NCBI GenBank assembly: GCA_049670505.1
Contig: JBATTK010000133.1
Location: 1-64,000, forward strand
From: JBATTK01 sp049670505
GTDB taxonomy: Bacteria; Bacteroidota; Bacteroidia; Flavobacteriales; Flavobacteriaceae
Direction: 5' to 3'
Length of the DNA: 64,000 nt
The translations under genes were made by a program, and so were the position numbers. Every line of letters starts with the position of its first letter. Within the stretch, counting starts at the first letter, position 1. This document shows, in pieces, positions 54,780-63,903 of the stretch. Below the pieces are notes generated by a model, which was not told where the DNA came from, searched no databases, and worked only from the letters and a program-made list of their open reading frames with translations.

Positions 54780-57700
54780 TTGAAAACAGGGGCAAAATTA
54801 TTTCTTAAATCATCTTTATTTAAGCTTTTTTTCCTATCCGTCATTTTTCTTGGGGCCACACAAATTACCATGGCCCAAGAAACCAATGAACAGGAAGTGG
54901 ATTCCGTTACCCAAGAGAGGGATTCCGTTAAAACAGGATTTGCTTTAGGTAGGATAGCTATTCAAAACCCCAACAGTATAGTTTCCAAATATATTTATGA
55001 CCCTAAATTAGACCGATATGTCTATTCGGAGAGTGTAGGTGATTTTAATATCAGCTATCCCATAATCCTTACCCCTGAGCAGTACAGGGAGCTCGTCCGA
55101 AAAGAGGATATGAAGTCCTACTTTAAAGAAAAAATAGATGCCTTTTCCGGTAAAAAAGAGGGGAGTGAGGAAGCTCGGAAAAATCTATTGCCCAATTTTT
55201 ATGTCAATAGTAGCTTTTTTGAGTCCGTATTCGGTGGGAATACCATAGAGGTAATTCCGCAAGGTTCGGTAGCCATCGATCTTGGGGTTATTTGGCAAAA
55301 AAATGACAATCCGGCCCTATCACCTAGAAACCGTACGAACCTTTCTTTTGATTTTGATCAGCGCATCAGCCTTAGTATGCTAGGGAAAGTAGGGGAACGG
55401 TTACAAGTGACGGCAAATTATGATACCGAGGCGACTTTTGATTTTCAAAATCTGGTAAAACTGGACTATACACCAACCGAGGACGATATCATACAGTCCA
55501 TAGAAGTAGGTAATGTAAATATGCCCCTAAATAGTTCGCTTATTACCGGTGCACAAAGTTTGTTCGGGGTAAAAACAAAATTACAATTCGGCAGTACTAC
55601 GGTAACAGCCGTTTTTTCCGAACAACGTTCCCAAAGTAATACGGTAGTTGCACAAGGGGGAGGCACGGTAAACGATTTTGAAATAACAGCCTTGGATTAT
55701 GATGAGGATAAACACTTTTTCCTCGCACAATTCTTTAGGGACCAGTATGATGACGCACTTGCAAATTATCCGTTTATTCGAAGTCAGGTACAAATAACAC
55801 GTTTAGAGGTATGGGTCACGAACAGAAGTCAACAGACGCTGAATGTAAGAAATGTGGTGGCCATTCAGGATTTGGGAGAGTTCAATTCGGATCAGACAAG
55901 AATAGGACAGCAAAACGGTGACCCGGCAGGTTTTTTTAATATTTCTTCCGCTGGGGATTTGCCAAGGAATAATGCCAATGATTATGATCCTGAATTAATT
56001 GGTACTGCCGAGGGAGTTTTAACACCGGCCATCCGCGATATCGCTACAGTGGATGATGGATTTAACATTACAGGACCCTACACGGCCAACGAAGGGTTTG
56101 ATTATGCCATACTGGAAAATGCGAGAAAGTTAGATCAGGGAAGGGATTATCAATTCAATACCCAATTGGGCTATATCTCCCTAAACCAACGTCTAAGTAA
56201 CGATGAGGTACTGGGAGTGGCCTTTCAGTATACTTTCAATGGAGAAGTGTACCAGGTAGGGGAATTTGCAAATGGAGGTGTCGATGCCACTACGGTAGCG
56301 CCGGGCGTTGATAATCCGATCATCAACAATAACACCTTGGTGCTAAAACTTCTAAAAAGTAATATCACCAATGTTAGCGATCCTATTTGGGATCTGATGA
56401 TGAAGAATATTTATTCAACAGGTGCTTTTCAGTTAAGTCAAGAAGACTTTAGGTTGAATATCCTGTATTCCGATCCTACCCCCAGAAACTACATCACTCC
56501 TGTTGAGCCTTTTCCCGTAATCGGGGGAGTACCGTTGGAAGAACGTATTTTATTGGATGTCTTTAATTGGGATCGGTTAAATGTTTACAATGACGTACAG
56601 CCCAGAGGTGATGGTTTTTTTGATTTTGTATCCGGAATAACCGTAGATACCCAATCGGGAAGTGTTATTTTCACTAAGGTAGAACCTTTTGGTGAATTCT
56701 TGTTCGAATTGCTCGGGGGAGGAGTCTATGACGTGGAAAACGATCAAGGCTATAATGAAAATCAGCAAAAGTATGTTTTTAGAAATCTGTATGCGAATAC
56801 CAAAGCGGCATCTTTGCAAGATGCGGAGAAAAATAGATTTTTATTAAAAGGGCGCTACAAGTCAGAAGGGAGCAATGGTATTCCCATTGGGGCGTTTAAT
56901 GTGCCTAGAGGTTCGGTAAGGGTTACTGCGGGAGGAAGGCAATTACAGGAAGGCATAGATTATACGGTAAACTATCAGGCGGGAACGGTACAGATCATTG
57001 ATCCCAGCTTGGAAAATTCCGATACCCCTATCAATATTTCCGTAGAAAACAACGCTGTTTTTGGACAACAGACCAGAAGGTTTGCCGGAATTAATGTGGA
57101 GCATCAATTTAATGAAAAATTTGTTTTAGGCGGAACCTTTTTGAACCTGAACGAGCGTCCCTTGACACAAAAAGCGAATTTTGGGGTAGAACCGGTGAAC
57201 AATACGATATTTGGTCTGAACGGAAATTTTTCTACCGAGGTTCCCTTCCTCACCAGATTGGTAAATAAACTACCTAATGTAGATACCGATGTGCCTTCTA
57301 ACGTATCCATTCGTGGGGAAGTGGCATTTTTAAAGCCCAATTCTCCCAAAAACGCGGATTTTCAGGGAGAGACTACCACCTATGTAGATGATTTTGAGGG
57401 TGCTCAGGCTTTGATCGATATACGATCATCGTTGGGATGGTCCTTGGCAAGTACGCCCTTGGAATTTTTAAATGAGAGCGAAGATGATTTGGAAACGGGT
57501 TATGAGCGGGGAAAAATGGCATGGTATACCATAGATCCCATCTTTTATACCAATCAGCGCCCCTCCGGTATTAGTGATAATGACATTTCTACCAATGCGG
57601 CACGTAGGGTATTCGTTGATGAAGTCTTCCCCCAGATAGATATTGCCCAAGGACAGACCACGGTTCAGAACACCTTGGACTTAGTTTATTACCCCAATCA

Positions 57701-60700
57701 AAAAGGACCTTATAACAACAACCCGAATTTTGAAGCTGAGCAACCCAACGAAAAATGGGGCGGTATCATGCGGTCTTTGAGCAGCACCAATTTTGAACAG
57801 TCCAATGTAGAATTTGTACAATTTTGGGTCTTAGATCCTTATGTAGACGGTATTGCTACAGGAACGGGAGAACTGGTCATTAACCTTGGGAATATCTCCG
57901 AGGATATATTGGATGACGGAAGAAAACAATATGAAAATGGGCTTCCGGGCGTCAACAGTAACGATCTAACGACCCCTACCGTATGGGGTAGGGTGCCCTC
58001 AACACAATCTTTGGTCTACGCATTTGATGCCGACGAAACCAATAGGGGTTTACAGGATTTAGGGTTCGATGGTAATGATGATAATGACGAGGCATCCATT
58101 TACACGAATAACACGGGTAGCGACCCTGCTTTGGATAACTATCAATACTATTTAAATAGGGATGGCAATATCTTGGAACGCTATTTGGATTTTAATAACC
58201 CGCAAGGGAATTCACCTGTAGAGGTAACCAATACCAATAGGGGCTCTACCACCTTGCCCGATGTGGAGGATATTGATAGGGACCTTACCATGAATACGGT
58301 GAACAGTTACTATGAGTACAGAATACAGATTAAGCCCAATACCACTATAGATGACCAATACGTGACCGATATTCGGGAACAGGTATTATCCGGAAGCCGT
58401 ATTCCCAACGGAACGGAAGTCAGGGGTCGTTGGATACAATATAAGATTCCGTTAACCGATTTCACAAATGCCGTTGGCGGAATTGCCGATTTTAGGTCCA
58501 TCAGTTTTATGCGGATGTACCTTACCGGTTTTTCGGACGATGTGATTTTACGTTTTGCGACCTTGGACCTGGTCAGGGGAGATTGGCGAACCTATACCAG
58601 AACGCTTCAGACCGATGAGGACGATCCCGCCGATGATGGCACTACCTTGGACGTAAACGCCGTTAATATAGAGGAAAACGAAGATAGGATACCTATTCCC
58701 TATGTGCTGCCTCCAGGAGTGGTGAGGGAACAATTGAACAATAACAATACAATTATTCGCCAAAATGAACAATCCTTGTCCATTATCGTAGAAAACTTGG
58801 AACCGGAAGATTCAAGAGGTGTTTTTAAGAACATTAACATAGATGTGCGTCAATATGAAAAAATGCGGATGTTTATGCATGCCGAAAAGGTAAGTGACGG
58901 GGATTATGGAGATGATGAGACGCCCTTGGTAGGTTTTTTACGGATAGGAACCGACTTCTCCCAGAATTTTTATCAGATAGAATTGCCTTTGCGATTTACT
59001 CCCTTTGGTTCTGCTGCCCCTGACGATGTTTGGCCAGAAGAAAACGAATTAAATTTTTCATTGGACGATTTAAGGAGGGTAAAGACGGAGGGAATAGCAA
59101 ACGGAACTTTGGGCGAAATCAATTTTTATGAAATCGTTGATGGAGAAGTGGTGTTGGTAGATGAATTTGCTCCAAGGACATTGGGGAGAATACGTATAGG
59201 AATACGGGGTAATCCTTCGTTGGGCAGTATCAGGGGTATGATGGTCGGGATTAAAAATATAGACAATCTACCGGCCCGGGGAGAAATATGGTATAATGAA
59301 CTGCGTTTGGCAGGTTTGGATAACAATGGTGGTTGGGCGGCAGTTGCCGCCATAGATGCAAATATGGCGGATTTCGCCAATGTAACGGCCACTGGAGCCA
59401 GAAGTACATCCGGTTTTGGAGCTTTGGACCAAAGGCCAAATGAACGATTACGGGAAGATGCCATATCCTATGATGTGGTGACCAATGTGAATGTGGGCCA
59501 ATTGTTCCCTAAAAAATGGGGGCTTCAAATTCCTTTCAATTATGGTATCGCGGAACAATTGATCACTCCGGAATTTGATCCCGTATACGACGACCTTAAA
59601 TTGGATGACCGTATCGCTGCTGCGGATACACCCGAGGAAGCGGAAACGATAAAACAACAGGCAGAGGATTATACCAAAAGGACAAGTATTAACTTTATTG
59701 GTGTTAGAAAAGATAGGGGAGAGGAAGCAGAGGCCAATTTCTATGATATAGAAAATTTTACGTTCAACTACTCCTATAATGAAACCGATCACCGCGATTT
59801 TGAAATTGCGAGCCTAAGAGATCAAAATGTAGTCACCGGTTTTGTCTATAATCACAGCTTTAAGCCGGCACCCGTAGCTCCTTTTGCCAAAAAGGATTCT
59901 CTGTTTACGGGCCAATATTGGCAATGGCTAAAGGAGTTGAATTTTAATCTCTTGCCCACTAGCATATCGGTAAACTCCAATATCAATAGGGCTTTTAATC
60001 AACAGCGGTTCAGGGATGTTTTGGAACCGGGAGTAGAAGCTCTGGATTTGCCCTTGTTGCAGCAACGCAATTATTTGTTCAATTGGCAATATGCCTTAAA
60101 TTATAGTTTGACCAAATCTTTACGGGTAAACCTAACCGCATCCAACAACAACATTGTCCGGAATTATTTTGAAGAAGAAGGAGATCCCAGTTCCCTTATA
60201 GACCCCGACCTTAATCTATGGGACGGTTTCTTTGATGTGGGGGAACCCAATAGGCATTCGCAGCAGATGCAGGTTAACTATGAATTGCCCTTGAACAAAA
60301 TACCTGCTCTGGATTTTATCAATGCCCAGTACACCTATACCAGTAATTTTGATTGGCAACGTGGGGGGGATGCCCTCAACGAGGTAATCCGCACTACTCC
60401 AGGACAAGAAGGGGTATCCATTAGTACGGTACAAAATGCCAACACCCATAATTTGACCGCTGCATTGAGTATGCAACGTTTCTACGACCGTATCGGTTTA
60501 AAGAAAAGGGGAAGTAAAGGAACAGCTACCAATAACAATTTCCGAAGGGATAAAGCTGGAAACGCTGCGGAGGGAGATCAGAAAAAACCTAAAGGAAAGA
60601 CCAGTGGCCTATTTAACACGGTAGTAGATATTGTGACTATGGTAAAACGGTTGAACATCAACTATAACGAAAGTAATGGAACCGTACTTCCGGGATATAC

Positions 60701-61961
60701 CCAGTCAGTAGGTTTTGTAGGAACTACCAGACCCACCTTGGGCTTTGTGTTCGGTAGTCAATCCGATGTGCGTTTTGAAGCCGCACGTAATGGATGGTTG
60801 ACCACCTTTCCCGAGTTTAACGAGCAATTTATACAGCGCACCAATAAACAACTTAATATTACCGCTACCGCACAGCCTACGCAAGACCTTACCATAGATT
60901 TAGTGGCGGATAGGCAATTTTCCAGTAGCTTTCAGGAGAACTTTAACATAGAGGACGGTGAATATGTGCCCTTGACCCCCAATACCTTTGGTAATTTCAG
61001 TATTTCAACGGTAATGATCGGGACCATCTTTGGTAAGAGCGACGAGTTTGACTCCGAGGCCTTCGAAACTTTTAAGGACAATAGGATTACCATAGCGAAT
61101 AGGTTGGTTGCCGATCGAAATCAGGATACCGGTAATGTAGATGCCGATGGTTTCCCCGAGCTTTATGGAAAAACAAGTCAGGATGTACTGCTGCCCGCTT
61201 TCTTTGCCGCCTATACGGGTCAGAGTGCGGATCGTGTAAATTTGGATGCGTTCAGGGATATCCCCATTCCCAATTGGAATATTAAGTATACCGGTCTTAT
61301 GAAGAACAAATGGTTCAAGAAAAAGTTCAAACGTTTTTCTTTAAGCCATGGTTATAGGGCTTCCTACAGCATCAATTCCTTTCAGACCAATTTGGTAAGA
61401 ACGCAACTTGAAACAGAAAACGCACCTACCGTAGATCCTGTAACAGAGGATCAATTACCAGTGAATATTATAAATAATGTGGTGCTCAACGATCAGTTCA
61501 ATCCCTTGGTGCGGGTAGATTTTGAGATGAAGAACTCGTTGAGCGTTATTGCCGAGGTACGAACGGATAGGGCCTTGTCCTTAAGTTTCGATAACAATCT
61601 CCTAACGGAGATCAACGGCAAGGAATATACCGTTGGATTGGGTTATCGATTTAAAGATGTAAAGTTCGTAACGAATATAGGGGGAGAAAAACAACGTTTA
61701 AAGGGCGACCTTAACCTTAAGGCCGATGTATCTCTTAGGGATAACATAACGATTATTAGAAATTTGGATATCGATAACAACCAGATTACCTCCGGACAGA
61801 ACTTATTGTCCATAAAGTTTACTGCGGATTATGCCTTGAACAAAAATCTAAATGCGCTATTTTTCTACGATCATTCTTTTTCTCAATTCGCCGTGTCAAC
61901 GGCTTTCCCGCAAACCACTATAAATGCGGGCTTTACAATTAGATATAATTTTGGAAACTAA
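54780..61961 (+). CDS. sprA: Gliding motility / type 9 secretion outer-membrane protein SprA
   Basis: The 2393-residue protein starts at a TTG: it alone provides the signal peptide KTGAKLFLKSSLFKLFFLSV...TMAQE, no ATG lies in frame upstream before a stop at 54762, and the first in-frame ATG would cut the signal. SprA forms the very large (36-strand) outer-membrane barrel of the T9SS translocon. Typical traits: long beta-rich sequence, GSVRVTAGGRQLQEGIDYTV (about 710-730), TYVDDFEGAQALIDIR (about 865-880), and a C-terminal aromatic strand NAGFTIRYNFGN. Length matches F. johnsoniae SprA (about 2400). It is 5 bp after ruvA. Confidence 0.95.
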   Translation: MKTGAKLFLKSSLFKLFFLSVIFLGATQITMAQETNEQEVDSVTQERDSVKTGFALGRIAIQNPNSIVSKYIYDPKLDRYVYSESVGDFNISYPIILTPEQYRELVRKEDMKSYFKEKIDAFSGKKEGSEEARKNLLPNFYVNSSFFESVFGGNTIEVIPQGSVAIDLGVIWQKNDNPALSPRNRTNLSFDFDQRISLSMLGKVGERLQVTANYDTEATFDFQNLVKLDYTPTEDDIIQSIEVGNVNMPLNSSLITGAQSLFGVKTKLQFGSTTVTAVFSEQRSQSNTVVAQGGGTVNDFEITALDYDEDKHFFLAQFFRDQYDDALANYPFIRSQVQITRLEVWVTNRSQQTLNVRNVVAIQDLGEFNSDQTRIGQQNGDPAGFFNISSAGDLPRNNANDYDPELIGTAEGVLTPAIRDIATVDDGFNITGPYTANEGFDYAILENARKLDQGRDYQFNTQLGYISLNQRLSNDEVLGVAFQYTFNGEVYQVGEFANGGVDATTVAPGVDNPIINNNTLVLKLLKSNITNVSDPIWDLMMKNIYSTGAFQLSQEDFRLNILYSDPTPRNYITPVEPFPVIGGVPLEERILLDVFNWDRLNVYNDVQPRGDGFFDFVSGITVDTQSGSVIFTKVEPFGEFLFELLGGGVYDVENDQGYNENQQKYVFRNLYANTKAASLQDAEKNRFLLKGRYKSEGSNGIPIGAFNVPRGSVRVTAGGRQLQEGIDYTVNYQAGTVQIIDPSLENSDTPINISVENNAVFGQQTRRFAGINVEHQFNEKFVLGGTFLNLNERPLTQKANFGVEPVNNTIFGLNGNFSTEVPFLTRLVNKLPNVDTDVPSNVSIRGEVAFLKPNSPKNADFQGETTTYVDDFEGAQALIDIRSSLGWSLASTPLEFLNESEDDLETGYERGKMAWYTIDPIFYTNQRPSGISDNDISTNAARRVFVDEVFPQIDIAQGQTTVQNTLDLVYYPNQKGPYNNNPNFEAEQPNEKWGGIMRSLSSTNFEQSNVEFVQFWVLDPYVDGIATGTGELVINLGNISEDILDDGRKQYENGLPGVNSNDLTTPTVWGRVPSTQSLVYAFDADETNRGLQDLGFDGNDDNDEASIYTNNTGSDPALDNYQYYLNRDGNILERYLDFNNPQGNSPVEVTNTNRGSTTLPDVEDIDRDLTMNTVNSYYEYRIQIKPNTTIDDQYVTDIREQVLSGSRIPNGTEVRGRWIQYKIPLTDFTNAVGGIADFRSISFMRMYLTGFSDDVILRFATLDLVRGDWRTYTRTLQTDEDDPADDGTTLDVNAVNIEENEDRIPIPYVLPPGVVREQLNNNNTIIRQNEQSLSIIVENLEPEDSRGVFKNINIDVRQYEKMRMFMHAEKVSDGDYGDDETPLVGFLRIGTDFSQNFYQIELPLRFTPFGSAAPDDVWPEENELNFSLDDLRRVKTEGIANGTLGEINFYEIVDGEVVLVDEFAPRTLGRIRIGIRGNPSLGSIRGMMVGIKNIDNLPARGEIWYNELRLAGLDNNGGWAAVAAIDANMADFANVTATGARSTSGFGALDQRPNERLREDAISYDVVTNVNVGQLFPKKWGLQIPFNYGIAEQLITPEFDPVYDDLKLDDRIAAADTPEEAETIKQQAEDYTKRTSINFIGVRKDRGEEAEANFYDIENFTFNYSYNETDHRDFEIASLRDQNVVTGFVYNHSFKPAPVAPFAKKDSLFTGQYWQWLKELNFNLLPTSISVNSNINRAFNQQRFRDVLEPGVEALDLPLLQQRNYLFNWQYALNYSLTKSLRVNLTASNNNIVRNYFEEEGDPSSLIDPDLNLWDGFFDVGEPNRHSQQMQVNYELPLNKIPALDFINAQYTYTSNFDWQRGGDALNEVIRTTPGQEGVSISTVQNANTHNLTAALSMQRFYDRIGLKKRGSKGTATNNNFRRDKAGNAAEGDQKKPKGKTSGLFNTVVDIVTMVKRLNINYNESNGTVLPGYTQSVGFVGTTRPTLGFVFGSQSDVRFEAARNGWLTTFPEFNEQFIQRTNKQLNITATAQPTQDLTIDLVADRQFSSSFQENFNIEDGEYVPLTPNTFGNFSISTVMIGTIFGKSDEFDSEAFETFKDNRITIANRLVADRNQDTGNVDADGFPELYGKTSQDVLLPAFFAAYTGQSADRVNLDAFRDIPIPNWNIKYTGLMKNKWFKKKFKRFSLSHGYRASYSINSFQTNLVRTQLETENAPTVDPVTEDQLPVNIINNVVLNDQFNPLVRVDFEMKNSLSVIAEVRTDRALSLSFDNNLLTEINGKEYTVGLGYRFKDVKFVTNIGGEKQRLKGDLNLKADVSLRDNITIIRNLDIDNNQITSGQNLLSIKFTADYALNKNLNALFFYDHSFSQFAVSTAFPQTTINAGFTIRYNFGN

Positions 61962-61983
61962 GGCCTGAAAAGCTCAAGTTTTC

Positions 61984-62207
61984 CAAAGACCTAAGGACAA
62001 AAGACAAAAGACAAAAGACGAAAGACGGAAGACGGAAGACCGGAAATCAGTGTTCGGAAACTAGAAACTGAAAACCAAGACCTTGAACCTTAACCCTTGA
62101 GCCAAACTCCTAGAAACCAGAAACGGAACTCCTGCCAACTGACACTGCTTACTGAAGACTGTTTTTCCAAAAACCAAAACCTTGAACCGTAAACCTTGAA
62201 CTTATTT
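61984..62207. repeat. Long degenerate heptamer tract between sprA and gcvH
   Basis: From 61998 the sequence parses into 30 consecutive 7-base units with no slippage; 25 begin with C. The left end is nearly perfect (CAAAAGA x3, CGAAAGA, CGGAAGA x2, CCGGAAA); the rest drifts (CTAGAAA, CTGAAAA, CTTGAAC, CTTAACC, CTTGAGC, CCAGAAA, CTGAAGA, CCTTGAA, CCGTAAA, CCTTGAA). It fills almost all of the 61962-62262 gap, which has no gene, and ends where the gcvH promoter begins. Confidence 0.85.
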
Positions 62208-62238
62208 TTGAATACCTAGGTTTAATCTTTTACTTTTG
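62207..62238 (+). promoter_or_regulatory. Promoter of gcvH
   Basis: TTTG (62207-62210), a 20-bp spacer and TACTTTTG (62231-62238) form one of the best -33/-7 pairs in the window. gcvH starts 24 bp after the box. VanZ is probably in the same transcript. Confidence 0.7.
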
Positions 62239-62262
62239 CTAGCATAACTTTAAATATAAAAA

Positions 62263-62643
62263 ATGAATATACCGGCCGAATTAAAGTATACCAAAGATCA
62301 TGAATGGGTGAAAATAGAAGGCGATGTAGCCACTGTTGGGATAACCGATTTTGCCCAAGGAGAATTGGGAGACATTGTTTATGTAGAAGTAGAGACCTTG
62401 GACGAAACTTTGGACAAAGATGAGGTTTTTGGAACAGTGGAGGCCGTAAAGACGGTTTCCGACCTTTTCCTACCACTCAGTGGAGAAATCATAGCATTTA
62501 ATGAGGCTCTGGAGGACGAACCGGAAAAGGTAAATTCCGATCCCTACAATGAAGGGTGGATGATAAAAATAAAAATAAGTGATGCATCTGAAATAGAAGC
62601 TTTAATGAGCGATTCGGATTACAAAGAAGTCATAGGTGCTTAA
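62263..62643 (+). CDS. gcvH: Glycine cleavage system H protein
   Basis: The 126-residue lipoyl carrier protein has the core KYTKDHEWVKIEGDVATVGI (about 7-26), GDIVYVEVE and FGTVEAVKTVSDLFLPLSG with the lipoylated lysine at residue 63. It shuttles the aminomethyl group between the P, T and L proteins of glycine cleavage. The other gcv genes are not in this window. Its last 8 bases overlap the following GTG start. Confidence 0.96.
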   Translation: MNIPAELKYTKDHEWVKIEGDVATVGITDFAQGELGDIVYVEVETLDETLDKDEVFGTVEAVKTVSDLFLPLSGEIIAFNEALEDEPEKVNSDPYNEGWMIKIKISDASEIEALMSDSDYKEVIGA

Positions 62644-63040
62644 AAGGCATTTGTTTACGATAATTTTTATAAGTTGGATGGTGTTTATAACAGTATTCAG
62701 CTTATTTTCTTTTCCGGATGATACCTTGGCAATAGATATAGAAATCCCTCATTTGGACAAAGTGGTACATTTCATATTTTATTTTATGGTGGTAATCTTG
62801 GGTAGCCTGTTTCTATGGGAAACAAGAAGGGATAGGTTACGTTTGGTAAATGCTGTTCTCATAGCCCTATGTTTTGCCATTTTTTATGGTATAATTATTG
62901 AGGTTATTCAAAGTAAGTTTACGGTTAAAAGAGAAGGTGATCTATGGGATATTGTAGCAAATAGCATAGGAGCTTTAACGGGAACAATAGTTATAAAATT
63001 CATCTTTTCCGAGAAAAGGCGGTTAAAATGGAAGAATTAA
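62636..63040 (+). CDS. VanZ family membrane protein
   Basis: The 134-residue protein has about four TM helices and the VanZ-like pattern: MVFITVFSLFSFPDD (about 15-29), IPHLDKVVHFIFYFMVVIL (about 37-55), IEVIQSKFTVKREGDLWDIV (about 88-107) and a final NSIGALTGTIV helix. The start is GTG 62636, overlapping gcvH by 8 bp; TTG 62651 is the alternative. VanZ-type proteins are linked to glycopeptide or envelope phenotypes, but small flavobacterial members next to gcvH have no known function. Confidence 0.8.
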   Translation: MLKRHLFTIIFISWMVFITVFSLFSFPDDTLAIDIEIPHLDKVVHFIFYFMVVILGSLFLWETRRDRLRLVNAVLIALCFAIFYGIIIEVIQSKFTVKREGDLWDIVANSIGALTGTIVIKFIFSEKRRLKWKN

Positions 63041-63072
63041 TTGTTTTTTTAGTAAATAAATAATTAAATTAG
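63041..63072 (+). promoter_or_regulatory. Possible promoter of the TonB gene
   Basis: TTG (63041-63043) and TAAATTAG (63065-63072) are separated by 21 bp; the -7 box is imperfect. The start codon is 22 bp downstream. Confidence 0.35.
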
Positions 63073-63093
63073 CGAACATTAAAAAGAATAATT

Positions 63094-63798
63094 ATGGAAC
63101 CAAAAAAGAATCCAGAAGCCGATTTAACAAGAAATAGTAGTCTCTATTTCGTCATAGGTCTGGCCTTGGTCATGCTTATCGTTTGGAGAGGCTTGGAATG
63201 GAAGACGTACGATGACGATGGTAATTTTGATTACACATTGAACGTAGAGGATGAATTGGATGAAGAAGTTCCGATGACCGAACAGATTAAAACACCTCCA
63301 CCCCCTCCACCTCCGGCAGCACCAGAGGTGATAGAAATAGTGGAAGATGAGGAAGAAGTTGAAGAAACTGTGATAGAATCTACGGAAACAAGTCAGGATG
63401 AAGAAGTTATAGAGGTAGATGACGTGGCCGTGGAAGAGGATTTTGAAGATGTGGATGTACCTTTTGCCGTAATTGAGGACGTGCCGATTTTTCCGGGATG
63501 CGAAAGTAAAAGTGATAAGAGGGCATGTTTTAATGAAATGATGCAAAAGCATATCCGTAAAAACTTCCGTTATCCCGAGATTGCTCAGGAGATGGGCGTC
63601 CAAGGTAGGGTGAGCGTTATGTTTACCATTCAAAAAGATGGTAGTATAGGAAACGTGAGAATGCGTGGACCTGATAAAAATTTAGAAAAGGAAGCTGCAC
63701 GGATTATAGGCAAGCTTCCAAAAATGACTCCTGGAAAACAAAGAGGTAGAGCGGTAAGGGTTCCATTTAGTATTCCAATCACCTTTAAGCTACAGTAA
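63094..63798 (+). CDS. TonB family energy transducer
   Basis: The 234-residue protein has an N-terminal TM helix (about 16-33, SSLYFVIGLALVMLIVW), a Pro run (TPPPPPPPAAPEV, about 68-80), a very acidic spacer of Glu/Asp repeats (about 83-130) and a C-terminal TonB domain (about 145-234): IFPGCESKSDKRACFNEMMQ, FRYPEIAQEMGVQGRVSVMF, PGKQRGRAVRVPFSIPITFK. TonB couples ExbBD to outer-membrane SusC/TonB-dependent receptors. The FPGC plus distal Cys pair is common in Bacteroidota TonB proteins. No exbB/exbD genes are adjacent. Confidence 0.9.
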   Translation: MEPKKNPEADLTRNSSLYFVIGLALVMLIVWRGLEWKTYDDDGNFDYTLNVEDELDEEVPMTEQIKTPPPPPPPAAPEVIEIVEDEEEVEETVIESTETSQDEEVIEVDDVAVEEDFEDVDVPFAVIEDVPIFPGCESKSDKRACFNEMMQKHIRKNFRYPEIAQEMGVQGRVSVMFTIQKDGSIGNVRMRGPDKNLEKEAARIIGKLPKMTPGKQRGRAVRVPFSIPITFKLQ

Positions 63799-63827
63799 AA
63801 AGGCCTTACAATATTATTCTAAACATT

Positions 63828-63853
63828 CCCCGGCCCTTGGGTCGGGGTTTCTT
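63828..63853 (+). terminator. Terminator after the TonB gene
   Basis: CCCCGGCCC (63828-63836) pairs with GGGTCGGGG (63839-63847; one G-T), followed by TTTCTT. Confidence 0.7.
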
Positions 63854-63863
63854 ATTTACCTCT

Positions 63864-63903
63864 TCCGCCAGCTGGCGGACCATAACTGCCCCTTTCGGCA
63901 GTT
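63864..63903. repeat. 16-bp palindrome and adjoining hairpin (dispersed repeat)
   Basis: The perfect palindrome TCCGCCAGCTGGCGGA (63864-63879) is identical to that at 20676-20691. In both places a second hairpin follows within a few bases; here AACTGCC-cctttc-GGCAGTT (63884-63903). The rest of the window, to 64000, shows no clear gene. Confidence 0.6.
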
